From the NCBI GenBank assembly GCA_016215085.1, contig JACRMD010000035.1:1-12460 (forward strand): a stretch of 12,460 bases of DNA, in the 5' to 3' direction. Below, one piece after another: positions 5,793-12,460 of the stretch (its first letter is position 1; each line of letters begins with the position of its first letter). The DNA is from Solirubrobacterales bacterium. GTDB lineage: Bacteria; Actinomycetota; Thermoleophilia; Solirubrobacterales; Solirubrobacteraceae. A program made the translations under genes and the position numbers. The notes under the pieces are model-generated. The model made no database searches, was not told where the DNA came from, and saw only the letters and a program-made list of their open reading frames with translations.

Positions 5793-8045
5793 ATGGGCAA
5801 GACCCTCGTCATCGCCGAGAAGCCGTCCGTCGGGCGCGACCTCGCCCGCGTGCTCCCCGGCCCGTTCGAGAAGAAGTCGGGCGCGGGGGAGAAGAGCGAG
5901 CGCTGGCTGGAGGGACCCGAGCACATCATCACCTGGGCCGTCGGGCACCTCGTGCAGCTCGCCGAGCCTGACGAGTACGACGACAAGTTCAAGAAGTGGC
6001 GGATGGCCGACCTGCCGATCGTGCCCAGCCGCTTCAAGCTCGTCGTGCGCGACGAGCGCTCCCAGAAGCAGATGTCCGCCGTGCGCCAGCTGCTGCGCCG
6101 CGACGACGTCGACGTGGTCATCAACGCGTGCGACGCGGGGCGCGAGGGCGAGCTCATCTTCGCCTACCTGTACGAGAAGGCCGGCGCCAAGAAGCCCGTC
6201 CGGCGCCTGTGGCTGAACTCCATGACCAACGACGCCATGCGCGAGGGCTTCCAGCACCTGCGCGACGGCGAGGAGCTGCGCTCGCTGGAGGAGGCGGCGC
6301 GCTCGCGGTCGGAGGCCGACTGGATCGTCGGCATGAACGCCACGCGCGCGGCGACCATCCGGCTGCGCTCGTCCTTCGACGGCGCGGTGTCGCTGGGCCG
6401 CGTGCAGACGCCGACGCTGGCCATCCTCACCCGCCGCGAGGAGGAGATCCGCGCGTTCGTGCCCGAGCCCTACTGGCTCGTGGACGCGCGCTTCGAGGCC
6501 GACGGCAACCGCACCTACGAGGGCCGCTTCCACGCCGGCGCCAAGCCGCGCATCGCCAAGGCCGAGGAGGCCGAGGCGATCGCCGCCGCGGTGCGCGGCC
6601 GGCGGGGCGAGATCACCAAGCTCGAGAAGACGACGCGCAAGGAGCGCGCGCCGCTGCTGTACGACCTCACGTCGCTGCAGCGCGACGCCAACACGCGCTA
6701 CGGCTTCAGCGCCCGGCGCACGCTGGCCGCCGCGCAGCGCTGCTACGAGGAGCACAAGGCGCTGACCTACCCGCGCACCAGCTCGCGCTTCCTCACGGGC
6801 GACATGGTGCCCGAGCTCAAGCCGATCGCCGGGCACGTCGGCCGCCGCGGCGAGTACGCCAAGGCCGCCGCCTACGTGACGGGGCTGGACCTGCTGCCGC
6901 TCGGCCGCGTCGTCGACGACGCCAAGGTCGGCGACCACCACGCGATCATCCCGACCAACGCCGAGCACCGCCTCGAGAAGATGAACGAGGACGACCGCAA
7001 GGTGTACGACATGGTCGCGCGCCGGTTCCTGGCGGTGTTCCACCCTGAGGCGGTCTTCGAGAACACGCGCGTGGAGACCACCGTCGCGTCGCACGTCTTC
7101 CGCACGCGCGGCAAGGTGCTCGTCGTGCCGGGCTGGCGCGGCGTCTACGGCGAGGGCACGCCCGACGAGGCCGCCGCCGGCCGCGACGAGGACGACGAGG
7201 GTCGCGACCAGCAGCTCCCCAAGCTCGAGAAGGGCGAGGGCGTCGACACCAGGAAGGTCGAGGTCCTGGCCAAGGAGACCAAGCCGCCGCGGCGCTACAC
7301 CGACGCGTCGCTGCTCGCCGCGATGGAGACGGCCGGCAAGCTCGTCGACGACGACGAGCTGCGCGAGGTCATGAAGGACTCGGGCATCGGCACGCCGGCC
7401 ACGCGCGCGGCGATCATCGAGCGGCTGATCGACGTCGGCTACGTCGAGCGCGACGGCCGCGCGCTGCTGCCCACCGAGAAGGGCATGAACGTCATCCGCC
7501 TGCTCGGCGAGCACCCGCTGACCTCGCCGTCGCTGACCGGCGACTGGGAGAAGCGGCTGGCGGAGATCGAGCGCGGCGACGAGGCGCGCGAGCGGTTCAT
7601 GTCCGACATCGCGAAGTTCGCCGGCTCCACGGTCGGCGAGCTCGACGCCAAGCTCAAGGACGTGCGGATCCCGCGCGCCAACCTTGGCCCGTGCCCGGTG
7701 TGCGGCCGCGACATCAACGAGAACCGCAAGGGCTACTCGTGCTGGGGCCGCGACGACCCGGGCTGCGGATTCGTCATCTGGAAGTCCAAGGCGGGCAAGA
7801 ACCTGCCGCCCGCCGTCGCCAAGGAGCTCATCGCCCGCGGCAAGACCGAGAAGCCGGTCACCGGCTTCAAGGGCCGCAGCGGCCGCTCGTTCCGGGCGCG
7901 CCTGGCCCTCATGCAGAACGAGGAGGGCAAGTGGCGCGTCGAGTTCGACGAGCCGTGGGCGAAGGAGGGCCTGAAGGCGCCCGAGGCCGACGCCGCCGAG
8001 GCCGAGGCGCCCGCCGAGACGGCGGATGCGACGGCTGCGGCGTAG
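5793..8045 (+). CDS. topB: DNA topoisomerase III (type IA, TopB family)
   Basis: The protein has 750 residues. It starts with the Toprim domain: the K-T-L-V-I-A-E-K-P-S strand (Glu9), then D114-A-G-R-E-G-E in the second metal-binding motif. The arrangement D-x-G-x-E, in place of the TopA D-x-D-x-E, is the usual Firmicutes-type TopB form. The active-site tyrosine is Tyr326 in T-Y-P-R-T-S-S, and L-G-R-V-Q-T-P-T lies at 201-208. G-D-H-H-A-I-I-P-T (380-388) and G-I-G-T-P-A-T-R (531-538) are further type IA landmarks. The C-terminus has one four-Cys zinc finger (Cys634, 637, 650, 658), a topoisomerase C-terminal repeat ending in G-F-K-G-R-S-G-R-S-F, and an Ala/Glu tail. The enzyme passes single DNA strands through transient breaks, using a covalent phosphotyrosine, and helps decatenate and resolve recombination intermediates. 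The frame is open upstream to 5727, but ATG 5793 begins exactly at the conserved first strand. The last 20 nt overlap the next gene. Confidence 0.97.
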   Translation: MGKTLVIAEKPSVGRDLARVLPGPFEKKSGAGEKSERWLEGPEHIITWAVGHLVQLAEPDEYDDKFKKWRMADLPIVPSRFKLVVRDERSQKQMSAVRQLLRRDDVDVVINACDAGREGELIFAYLYEKAGAKKPVRRLWLNSMTNDAMREGFQHLRDGEELRSLEEAARSRSEADWIVGMNATRAATIRLRSSFDGAVSLGRVQTPTLAILTRREEEIRAFVPEPYWLVDARFEADGNRTYEGRFHAGAKPRIAKAEEAEAIAAAVRGRRGEITKLEKTTRKERAPLLYDLTSLQRDANTRYGFSARRTLAAAQRCYEEHKALTYPRTSSRFLTGDMVPELKPIAGHVGRRGEYAKAAAYVTGLDLLPLGRVVDDAKVGDHHAIIPTNAEHRLEKMNEDDRKVYDMVARRFLAVFHPEAVFENTRVETTVASHVFRTRGKVLVVPGWRGVYGEGTPDEAAAGRDEDDEGRDQQLPKLEKGEGVDTRKVEVLAKETKPPRRYTDASLLAAMETAGKLVDDDELREVMKDSGIGTPATRAAIIERLIDVGYVERDGRALLPTEKGMNVIRLLGEHPLTSPSLTGDWEKRLAEIERGDEARERFMSDIAKFAGSTVGELDAKLKDVRIPRANLGPCPVCGRDINENRKGYSCWGRDDPGCGFVIWKSKAGKNLPPAVAKELIARGKTEKPVTGFKGRSGRSFRARLALMQNEEGKWRVEFDEPWAKEGLKAPEADAAEAEAPAETADATAAA

Positions 8046-8799
8046 CGCGCTGCTCGTGCTCGCCGCGGTGGCGCTCGCCGCCGCGCCGGCGCAGGCGGCG
8101 ACCGTCACGGGCTCGCTGGACGACGTCTCCGCGACCCTGTCGTGGACGCAGCCCGAGGAGTACGGGTCGGCGACCGACGTCCGGCTCTCCATCACCAAGG
8201 GCGGCGTCACGAGCACGCCGGCCTTCCCGTGCGAGTTCTGCATGCTGCGCGACGACCCGTCGACCGTCGCGGTCGTCGACTTCGACCGCGAGTCGGGCCC
8301 CGAGGTGCTGGTCGAGAGCTACTCGGGCGGCGCGCACTGCTGCTGGACCGGGTTGTTGTACTACTACGACGGGGAGGCCTGGAAGCGGCTGGACGTCGAG
8401 ACCGGCAACCAGGGCTACCAGACGATGGACCTCGACTCCGACGGGCGGACCGAGATCGTCACGCGCGACGACCGCTTCGCGGGCGCGTTCACGGCGTACG
8501 CGGCGTCGGCCGCCCCGGTCAAGGTCCTGCAGTTCGAGTTCGGGACGCTGCGCGACCTCACGCGGGAGCGCAAGGCCTACCTCCGCCAGGACGCGCGGCG
8601 GCTGCGCAAGGAGCTGCGGTCCTTCAAGCGCGGCGTCGACCGGCGCGGGTTCCTGGCCGCCTACGTCGCCGAGGAGTACCTGCTGGGCGAGGGCGCCGCC
8701 GGGCGCCGCGAGCTCGACCGCAACCAGCGCGAGAAGCGCATCACCCGGGGCTTCAGGCGGCTGCTGCTGAAGCGGCTGCACGCCTGGGGCTACCGGTAG
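8026..8799 (+). CDS. Secreted protein with paired-Cys motifs and calcium-binding-like repeats (unknown function)
   Basis: The 257-residue protein begins at ATG 8026, inside the last 20 nt of topB, which suggests translational coupling. An Arg-rich tip, a Leu/Ala/Val core and A-Q-A at 22-24 make a Sec signal peptide, with cleavage after Ala24. The mature N-terminal half is beta-rich with cysteine pairs C69-x-x-C72 and Cys105-Cys106, the latter in S-G-G-A-H-C-C-W. Two acidic loops, D-F-D-R-E-S-G-P-E (85-93) and D-L-D-S-D-G-R-T-E (135-143), resemble FG-GAP/dockerin-type calcium sites and flank the HCC motif. The last 85 residues are basic and probably helical (K/R-rich, with L-L-L-K-R-L near the end). 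No enzyme signature is seen. The stop at 8797-8799 lies 47 nt inside the convergent uvsE gene. I place it with poorly characterised FG-GAP-like exported proteins; the function is unknown. Confidence 0.82.
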   Translation: MRRLRRSALLVLAAVALAAAPAQAATVTGSLDDVSATLSWTQPEEYGSATDVRLSITKGGVTSTPAFPCEFCMLRDDPSTVAVVDFDRESGPEVLVESYSGGAHCCWTGLLYYYDGEAWKRLDVETGNQGYQTMDLDSDGRTEIVTRDDRFAGAFTAYAASAAPVKVLQFEFGTLRDLTRERKAYLRQDARRLRKELRSFKRGVDRRGFLAAYVAEEYLLGEGAAGRRELDRNQREKRITRGFRRLLLKRLHAWGYR

Positions 8800-9736
8800 G
8801 CAGCGCCACCCCGCGGGCGGCCAGCGCGTCGCGCAGCGCGAGCACGGCGAGGTCCTTGGCCTTCGCCTCGAGCATCACGTCGAAGTCGAGGCCGGCGGCG
8901 GTCTCGGTGACGAAGTGCTCGAACCCGATCGGGTCGATCGTGTCGGCGTGGGCGCGCAGCTGGGGGAGGACCAGGCGGCGCTCCACCCGCCGGCCGACCT
9001 TCTTGCGGACCTCCTCGACGGCGGTCTTCGGCGTCGAGTAGTGGATCTTGGGCACGACGCCCGCCGGCCACGTCGCCAGCGCCAGCTCCAGCGCCTCGCG
9101 GTCGGGGATGCGGTCGGGGTCGTTGCAGTGGTGGTGGAGGATGTCCCACACGACGGGGCGGCCGATCCGCTCGCTGAGCCCGAGGACCTGGCGCAGCGAG
9201 AACGTGCGGTCGTCGTTCTCGACGACCAGTCGCGCGCGGGCGGCCTCGCTGAGCAGCTCGAAGCCGCGGCAGAAGCGGTCCATCGCGGCCTGCTCGCCGC
9301 CGGCGGCCCCGCCGACGTGCAGGACCACGATCGCCTCGGGCGGCTGGCCCATCCCGTCGAGCAGCTCGGCCTGGACCTCGAGCTCCTCGACGGCCAGCCC
9401 CCGGATGCGCTCGTCCTCGGAGTTCAGGACGGTGTACTGGCCGGGGTGGGTGCTCAGCCGGATGCCGAGCTCACGCGCCCTGGCGCCGACCTCGGCCAGG
9501 CGGTCGGCGAACCGGCGCGGGGCGTCGCGGAACTGCGGCAGGTCGGGGTGCGACGCGTACGGGGCCAGGGCGGTGGCCATCCGGTACATGCGCAGGTCGT
9601 GGTCGTCGCAGTAGCCGAGGACCGCCTCCAGGTGGTCGAGCGAGACGCCCAGCGACGGCTCCGACTGCCAGCGGCGCGTGTCGTGCGAGGGCAGTCCGCC
9701 CGCGCCGAGGACCTTGACGGCGAACCCGAGGCGCAT
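8753..9736 (-). CDS. uvsE: UV damage endonuclease (UvsE/UVDE family)
   Basis: The protein has 327 residues from ATG 9736, read on the minus strand. The start M-R-L-G-F-A-V-K-V-L-G and the S-L-x-x-L x5 Y-C-x-x-H-x-L-x-M-Y-R segment are characteristic of UVDE enzymes, which adopt a TIM barrel with a trinuclear metal site. Candidate metal ligands and neighbours are all in place: His97 (S-T-H-P-G-Q-Y), His140, Glu173 (V-E-N-D), Asp198 and His201 (W-D-I-L-H-H-H), Lys230 and His232 (P-K-I-H-Y-S), His263 (A-H-A-D) and Glu290 (M-L-E-A-K-A-K-D). The enzyme nicks DNA immediately 5' of UV photoproducts and some abasic sites, giving a repair route independent of UvrABC. The frame is open upstream to 10045, but that extension is low complexity and overlaps the DHH gene. 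A weak TACGGC lies 7 nt before the ATG. The last Ala/Arg-rich residues (about 311-327) lie beyond the conserved domain, and the final ones overlap the neighbouring gene. Confidence 0.95.
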   Translation of the reverse strand: MRLGFAVKVLGAGGLPSHDTRRWQSEPSLGVSLDHLEAVLGYCDDHDLRMYRMATALAPYASHPDLPQFRDAPRRFADRLAEVGARARELGIRLSTHPGQYTVLNSEDERIRGLAVEELEVQAELLDGMGQPPEAIVVLHVGGAAGGEQAAMDRFCRGFELLSEAARARLVVENDDRTFSLRQVLGLSERIGRPVVWDILHHHCNDPDRIPDREALELALATWPAGVVPKIHYSTPKTAVEEVRKKVGRRVERRLVLPQLRAHADTIDPIGFEHFVTETAAGLDFDVMLEAKAKDLAVLALRDALAARGVALPTGSPRRAAASAAAA

Positions 9737-9881
9737 CGGGAAGGCCGTACCCGGGCGGCGCCGCGCCCGCGCGCCAACGTGGGACCGGTTCCCGCAACGA
9801 GCGGCGCCGCCGGCCTGCGATGCGCCGGATCGCCGACTTCCGGTTTGCCGATACCTGGGCACCGGGCACGTCCACTTCGCC

Positions 9882-10745
9882 GTGAACGCCGTCGACGTCC
9901 ACCTCGTCCGTGCCCGCCAGGCGCTGCTCAACGCGGCAGCGGTCGTGCCGCACACGGACGCCGACGGCCTGGCGGCCGGGGCCATCGCGCTGCGTGCGCG
10001 CGATGAGGGCGCGAGCGACGCGGTGCTGCTGCCACGCGGCACCACGCCGTTCGCGCCCGGCGCGCCCCTGCCCGGCGGCCCCCTGGCGATCCTGGACTGG
10101 GGCGTGCGGGAGCTCGACCGCCCCGGCGTGCTGGTCGACCACCACCTGCCCGAGGCCGCGCCGCGGGAGGACCAGGTCGTCGTGTCCTCCTACGGGGAGG
10201 AGCCGGAGGTGCCGACCGCGGCCCTGATGGCCCGCGTCGTCCCCGACGCGCCGCCGTGGCTGGCCGCCGTCGGCGCCGTCGGCGACCTCGGGCCCGCGGG
10301 CTTCGCGCTGCCCGAGTGCGCCGGGGTCCCCAGGGCCGCGGTCCGCCGGCTCGCCGGCCTCGTCAACGCGCCGCGGCGCCTGCCCGACGGCCCGGTGCGC
10401 ACGGCGCTGGCGCTGCTCGTGGAGCACGACGACCCCGCCGACGCGCTCCTGGACCCGCGGGTCGACGAGCTCGAGGAGGCCAAGCGCGCCTGGAAGGCGG
10501 AGTTCGACCGCGTGGTGCGCACGGCGCCCGTCGTCGGCGAGGACGCGGCGCTGCTGCGCTTCTCGAGCCCCTGCCAGGTCCATCCGCTCGTCGCCACGAC
10601 ATGGTCCCGGCGGCTGGCGCCCCGCGTCGTGCTCGCCGCCAACGACGGCTACCTCCCCGGCCGCGTGAACTTCGCCGCGCGCGGCGGTACCGCCAGCCCC
10701 GACGAGTTCGAGCGGCTCGTCGCGCGGCTCGGCCTGGCGGCCTAG
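9882..10745 (+). CDS. DHH-family phosphoesterase, small form without a recognisable DHHA1 GGGH motif
   Basis: The protein has 287 residues from GTG 9882, the last in-frame start before the conserved domain. Metal-binding motifs of the DHH superfamily (RecJ, NrnA, PPX1) are visible: H24-T-D26-A-D28-G (motif I), I-L-D72-W-G (II), V-D86-H87-H88 (III) and G-A-V-G-D135 (IV). These Mn-dependent enzymes cleave phosphodiester bonds in single-stranded DNA, short RNA or cyclic dinucleotides. The C-terminal third should be the substrate-binding DHHA1 domain, but the usual G-G-G-H signature is not recognisable; a Y-L-P-G-R-V-N-F-A-A-R-G-G-T segment (257-270) takes its place near the C-terminus. It is divergent from uvsE with 145 nt between starts; the AddB-like gene follows 100 nt downstream on the same strand. 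A repair or nucleotide-recycling role is inferred from neighbours. The substrate (DNA, nanoRNA, c-di-AMP or other) cannot be told from sequence. The start is less certain than the frame. Confidence 0.8.
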   Translation: MNAVDVHLVRARQALLNAAAVVPHTDADGLAAGAIALRARDEGASDAVLLPRGTTPFAPGAPLPGGPLAILDWGVRELDRPGVLVDHHLPEAAPREDQVVVSSYGEEPEVPTAALMARVVPDAPPWLAAVGAVGDLGPAGFALPECAGVPRAAVRRLAGLVNAPRRLPDGPVRTALALLVEHDDPADALLDPRVDELEEAKRAWKAEFDRVVRTAPVVGEDAALLRFSSPCQVHPLVATTWSRRLAPRVVLAANDGYLPGRVNFAARGGTASPDEFERLVARLGLAA

Positions 10746-10753
10746 CGATCGAG

Positions 10754-10790
10754 ACCGCACATCCCCGGAACAGTTCCGGGTTTCTGCGGT
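10754..10790 (+). terminator. Nested inverted repeat, probable terminator after the DHH gene
   Basis: An inner perfect 7-bp stem (CCCGGAA 10764-10770, CAG loop, TTCCGGG 10774-10780) is enclosed by an outer 6-bp stem (ACCGCA 10754-10759, TGCGGT 10785-10790), separated by a symmetric 4 x 4 internal loop. Only TTTC follows, so a U-tract is weak. It begins 9 nt after the DHH stop codon and sits between two co-directional genes. A terminator is most likely; a protein-binding dyad is the alternative. Confidence 0.55.
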
Positions 10791-10845
10791 TTCACGCGCG
10801 CGGACGGCGCGCCGTCGGACGCGGGTGGCACCCTGCTGGACCCGC

Positions 10846-12460
10846 ATGCCGCTGCGTCTCGTCACCGGACCCGCCAACGCCGCCAAGGCGCGCGTCGTGC
10901 TGGGCGCCTACCGGGAGGCCCTGGGCGGGGAGCCGATCCTCGTCGTGCCGACGTTCCCGGACGTCGGCCGCTACCGGCGCGAGCTGGCCGCGGGCGGGCT
11001 GGTCTTCGGCGTCGACGTCGTGCACTTCCCGGCGCGGTCGGGCGGCGGCTTCGCCCGCGTGCTGGCGCGGCGGGCCGGCGTTGGCGGTCAGACGCTGGGC
11101 ACGATCGCGCGCGAGCGCCTGGCCGCCGCGGCGGTCGCCGCCACGCGCCTGGAGCGGCTGGCGGCCTCGGCGCGCACACCGGGGTTCCCGCGCGCGCTGC
11201 TGCGGCTGGTCGACGAGCTCGAGGAGTCGCGGGTGGACCCGCCGCGCTTCACCCGCGCGCTGCGCGACTGGGCCGGCGACGACGGCGCCCGCCGCGCCTA
11301 CGGCGACGAGGTCTCGGCGCTCTACGCCGCCTACCGGCGGCTGCTGGAGGAGACCGGCCTGACCGACGTCGCGCTGCGCACGCGCGCGGCGCTGGACGCG
11401 CTGCGCCTCGAGCCCGCCCGCTGGGGCGGCACGCCCGTGTTCCTGTACGGGTTCGACGACCTCCTGCCGGTGCAGCGCGACGCGATCGAGACGCTGGCCG
11501 TCCACTGCGGCGCCGACGTCATGGTGTCGCTGACCTTCGAGCCCGGCCGCACCGCCTTCGCCGACCGCGCCGGCACCTACCAGGACCTGCTCGCGCTCGG
11601 CGCCGAGGAGGTGCGCTGCCCGGCGGTCGCCGAGCACTACGCGCCGGCCGCCCGCGCGACGCTGCACCGCCTCGAGCGGACGCTGTTCGACGAGGAGGAG
11701 GAGGCCGCTCCCGGGCCGCCGGACCCCGCGGTCCTCTCGCTCGAGGCCGGCGGCGACGGCGCCGAGGCCGAGCTGGTCGCCGCGCACGTCGCCCGCCTCC
11801 TGCGCGACGGCTTCGCGCCCGAGGACGTGGCCATCGTGCACCGCACGCCCGCCGACGTCGCGCCGCTGCTCGAGCAGGTGCTGCGCGACTACGGCATCCC
11901 GCACGCGATGGAGCGGCGCATGCCGGCGGGCCACACGGCGCTCGGCCGCGGCCTGCTCGCGCTGCTGCGCTGCGCGGTGCTCGAGGGCGCCGCCGACGAC
12001 CTGCTGACCTGGCTGCGCACGCCGGGCGTCCTCGAGCGGCCCGCGCTCGCCGACCGCCTGGAGGCGCGCGTGCGCACGGAGGGTCTGCGCACGGCCGCGG
12101 AGGCGCGCCGCGCATGGGAGGCCGAGCACTGGCCGCTGGGCGCGCTGGACCGTGTCGCCGCCGCGGCCCGCGACGGCATGCGCCCGCTGTGCGACCGCCT
12201 GGCCGCCGAGGTCCAGCTCCTGCTGGCCGCGCCGTGGCGGCGGCGCGCGCCGGTGCTGCGCGGGCACGAGGCCGTCGACGCGCGGGTCGCCGCGCGCCTG
12301 CGCTCGGCCCTGCGCGAGCTGGGCGGCCTGCGCCCACCGCTGGAGCCGACCGCGGCCGAGGTGGAGCGCACGCTCGCCGACCTCGAGGTCCGCCTCGGCG
12401 AGCCGCCCGGGCCCGGCCGCGTCACCGTGGCCCGGCCGCTGGACCTGCGCGCCCGCCGCG
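10846..12460 (+). CDS. AddB-like ATP-dependent helicase/nuclease subunit (partial, C-terminus beyond right edge)
   Basis: The frame is open from ATG 10846 to the window end (538 codons, no stop). It starts P-L-R-L-V-T-G-P-A-N-A-A-K-A, where AddB/AdnA-type proteins have their P-loop. Further matches are V-F-L-Y-G-F-D-D-L-L-P-V-Q (198-210), like the AddB Walker B/GF motif, then V-M-V-S-L-T-F (225-231), an A-x-x-V-A-x-H-V-A-R-L-L-R segment followed by V-A-I-V-H-R-T-P (about 311-335), and G-R-V-T-V-A-R-P-L-D-L-R-A-R-R at the edge. In AddAB, AddB recognises Chi and carries a C-terminal PD-(D/E)XK nuclease with an iron-sulfur cluster; that part would be off the edge. The Walker A residue pattern is degenerate: the G-K-[S/T] positions read A13-K14-A15, so ATP binding is doubtful. 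An addA-like helicase would be expected downstream. It lies 100 nt after the DHH gene, beyond the hairpin. Confidence 0.85.
   Translation, partial: MPLRLVTGPANAAKARVVLGAYREALGGEPILVVPTFPDVGRYRRELAAGGLVFGVDVVHFPARSGGGFARVLARRAGVGGQTLGTIARERLAAAAVAATRLERLAASARTPGFPRALLRLVDELEESRVDPPRFTRALRDWAGDDGARRAYGDEVSALYAAYRRLLEETGLTDVALRTRAALDALRLEPARWGGTPVFLYGFDDLLPVQRDAIETLAVHCGADVMVSLTFEPGRTAFADRAGTYQDLLALGAEEVRCPAVAEHYAPAARATLHRLERTLFDEEEEAAPGPPDPAVLSLEAGGDGAEAELVAAHVARLLRDGFAPEDVAIVHRTPADVAPLLEQVLRDYGIPHAMERRMPAGHTALGRGLLALLRCAVLEGAADDLLTWLRTPGVLERPALADRLEARVRTEGLRTAAEARRAWEAEHWPLGALDRVAAAARDGMRPLCDRLAAEVQLLLAAPWRRRAPVLRGHEAVDARVAARLRSALRELGGLRPPLEPTAAEVERTLADLEVRLGEPPGPGRVTVARPLDLRARR

Noticed and set aside
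4079..5971. A 630-codon plus-strand open frame overlapping the PBP, protease and topB
   Set aside because: Arg/Ala/Gly-rich sequence without motifs; the protease reading frame over the same stretch carries His221, Asp252 and Ser329.
5712..8243. An 843-codon minus-strand open frame antisense to topB
   Set aside because: Leu/Val/Ala/Arg/Asp low-complexity sequence typical of the antisense of GC-rich coding DNA. The plus strand encodes a full-length TopB.
10764..10780. A LexA/SOS box at GGAACAGTTCC
   Set aside because: The actinobacterial box needs GAAC and GTTC halves with a 4-nt spacer. Here the halves are separated by a single base, and the repeat is better explained as a hairpin stem.
10792..12267. 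A 491-codon minus-strand open frame antisense to the AddB-like gene
   Set aside because: Gln/Arg/Ala/Val low-complexity composition with no recognisable motif; it covers the AddB-like gene and its upstream hairpin.
1..12460. CRISPR array, tRNA/rRNA, insertion sequence, prophage or a defence island
   Set aside because: No regularly spaced repeats, no transposase or integrase motif and no RNA gene were seen. The nuclease-like genes are housekeeping repair families rather than known defence components.

Overview
The window is about 12.5 kb of very GC-rich bacterial chromosome (I estimate above 70% G+C by eye), almost fully coding, with strong G/C third-position bias. Many of its intact coding frames carry long accidental open frames on the opposite strand. 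The gene families, the base composition and the apparently leaderless starts suggest a high-GC actinobacterium. Thermoleophilia/Solirubrobacterales is my best guess, from gene-family familiarity rather than any rRNA marker. I see no insertion sequence, phage gene, tRNA, rRNA or CRISPR array. This looks like resident chromosome, not an island.

Layout. (1) 1-1670: a ParA-type ATPase (minus strand, running off the left edge) and a zinc-ribbon/FHA protein (minus), divergent from an 86-residue protein with two CxxC pairs (plus). (2) 1734-2755: an SRPBCC-fold protein whose C-terminus looks damaged or divergent, followed after 14 nt by a small lipoprotein. (3) 2762-5705: a cell-envelope pair transcribed divergently from a 40-nt gap. 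One is a class B penicillin-binding protein with an NTF2-like N-terminal domain (minus). The other is a CvpA-plus-trypsin membrane serine protease of the MarP type (plus), with an intact His-Asp-Ser triad and two cysteines placed like the MarP disulfide. (4) 5793-12460: a run dominated by DNA metabolism. It holds DNA topoisomerase III (TopB type), a secreted double-cysteine protein that overlaps topB by 20 nt, a UV damage endonuclease (UvsE/UVDE, minus), a small DHH-family phosphoesterase, and the first 538 codons of an AddB-like recombination helicase/nuclease subunit that continues past the right edge.

How the genes fit together. The PBP and the protease both work outside the membrane on the peptidoglycan layer, and their shared promoter region suggests linked expression. 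TopB, UvsE, the DHH protein and the AddB-like protein all act on DNA: strand passage, UV lesion incision, probable phosphodiester hydrolysis, and double-strand end processing. They lie side by side, but uvsE faces the other way, so they are not one operon. The ParA and FHA proteins at the left edge belong to a separate segregation/signalling neighbourhood whose remainder is outside the window.

Expression. Several starts (parA, the SRPBCC gene, topB, the protease and more weakly uvsE) have a TAnnnT-like hexamer only 7-9 nt before the start codon and no Shine-Dalgarno sequence, the arrangement expected of leaderless transcripts. The FHA gene is the exception, with a good GAGGGAG site 5 nt before its ATG. 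The features most worth follow-up are the degenerate Walker A of the AddB-like protein, the DHH protein without a recognisable GGGH motif, the secreted HCC-motif protein wedged between topB and uvsE, and the abrupt C-terminus of the SRPBCC protein. I did not find a convincing new multi-gene system.
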